This document shows, piece after piece, positions 63,781-64,000 of a stretch of DNA of 64,000 nt. Below the pieces are notes generated by a model. The model saw only the letters and a program-made list of their open reading frames with translations. It made no database searches and was not told the origin of the DNA. The stretch is from Massilia sp. ZL223 (GTDB lineage Bacteria; Pseudomonadota; Gammaproteobacteria; Burkholderiales; Burkholderiaceae_D). The stretch is from positions 178,857-242,856 of the forward strand of contig NZ_JAGPWD010000003.1 in assembly GCF_018119395.1 (NCBI RefSeq), in the 5' to 3' direction. The translations under genes and the position numbers were made by a program. How positions within the stretch are numbered: the first letter of the stretch is position 1; every line of letters begins with the position of its first letter.

Positions 63781-64000
63781 TGAAGACCATCACGCTGAAC
63801 AGGATTGCGCTGGCGGCGGCGCTGGCCGTGGCCCAGGGCGCATGGGCGGCATTGCCGCCTCAGACGCCGGCCCAGGCCCAGGCCGCCGCCGCCAAGAAGG
63901 CCGAAGCGGACGCCAAGGCGGCCAAGGACAAGGAAGCGCTGGGCAAATCGATGGACGCGGTCAGCGCGCGCTGGCGCTCGCGCGCGGCGGGGCAGGGCTG
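63780..64000 (+). CDS. Exported protein, cut by the window end
   Basis: At least 73 residues, open at the right edge. Signal peptide (cleavage near AWAA, residue 23) then an Ala/Lys/Glu-rich, probably helical region (AAAAKKAEADAKAAKDKEAL). A tandem ATG at 63777 is also possible. Operon member by its overlap with the preceding stop; function not recognisable from this part. Confidence 0.65.
   Translation, partial: MKTITLNRIALAAALAVAQGAWAALPPQTPAQAQAAAAKKAEADAKAAKDKEALGKSMDAVSARWRSRAAGQG

Overview
The window looks like chromosome of a high-G+C betaproteobacterium, most likely Oxalobacteraceae (Massilia/Telluria-like). This is inferred from codon use, the style of the cbb3, cyanide-insensitive oxidase and formate dehydrogenase operons, the abundance of GGDEF/EAL and PAS proteins, and protein resemblance recalled from that family; no database search was run. 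I see no rRNA, tRNA, CRISPR array, integrase or transposase.

Layout. 1-2.8 kb: a metal-type small exported protein (CzcI/DUF2946-like), an unlisted 42-residue Cys/Pro-rich ORF with a strong ribosome binding site, and a Cache-HAMP-GGDEF cyclase. 2.8-7.2 kb: LysR regulator/cupin pair and the D-alanine catabolic operon dadA-alr divergent from lrp. 7.2-25.7 kb: mixed housekeeping and signalling genes (hybrid kinase, SDR reductase, second GGDEF protein, phosphoesterase, quinone-reductase-like MDR, flavin reductase, degenerate hemerythrin, UspA, ThuA, SbmA-like ABC exporter, marR-monooxygenase pair, PAS-EAL phosphodiesterase, lysR-yceI, MAPEG, YdjM-like hydrolase). 25.8-31.5 kb: an orphan type VI secretion cargo island (vgrG, candidate toxin, candidate immunity protein, PAAR) with visibly lower G+C in its middle. 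31.6-43.4 kb: aerotaxis receptor, hemN and the complete cbb3 oxidase assembly and structural cluster (ccoI, ccoS, ccoNOQP, ccoG, ccoH). 43.5-53 kb: DUF885 peptidase-like protein, a two-component system flanked by an outer-membrane barrel gene and a serine hydrolase gene, alanine symporter, MgtC, DMT exporter. 53-57.4 kb: AraC regulator, fnr, a REP-like inverted repeat and the cyanide-insensitive bd-type oxidase operon. 57.5-64 kb: a respiratory formate dehydrogenase operon running off the right edge.

How it fits together. FNR (encoded at 53.8-54.5 kb) probably coordinates much of the window: I find a perfect TTGAT-N4-ATCAA box before ccoN and another before a GGDEF gene, and one- or two-mismatch boxes before aer, the hemerythrin-like gene and the SDR gene. 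Formate dehydrogenase would feed electrons to quinone, and cbb3 and the bd-type oxidase would be alternative sinks under low oxygen.

The most novel-looking signal is a small regulon around the two-component system at 46.1-48.0 kb. The same 15-bp site (CATGAC-N2-[TC]-CGGCAC, two copies identical) sits exactly 38 bp upstream of a good -10 hexamer in front of the barrel gene, the serine hydrolase gene and the kinase-regulator operon itself. A second one is a shared palindrome TTCAAA-N3-TTTGAA before a lysR gene and before the adjacent yceI gene.
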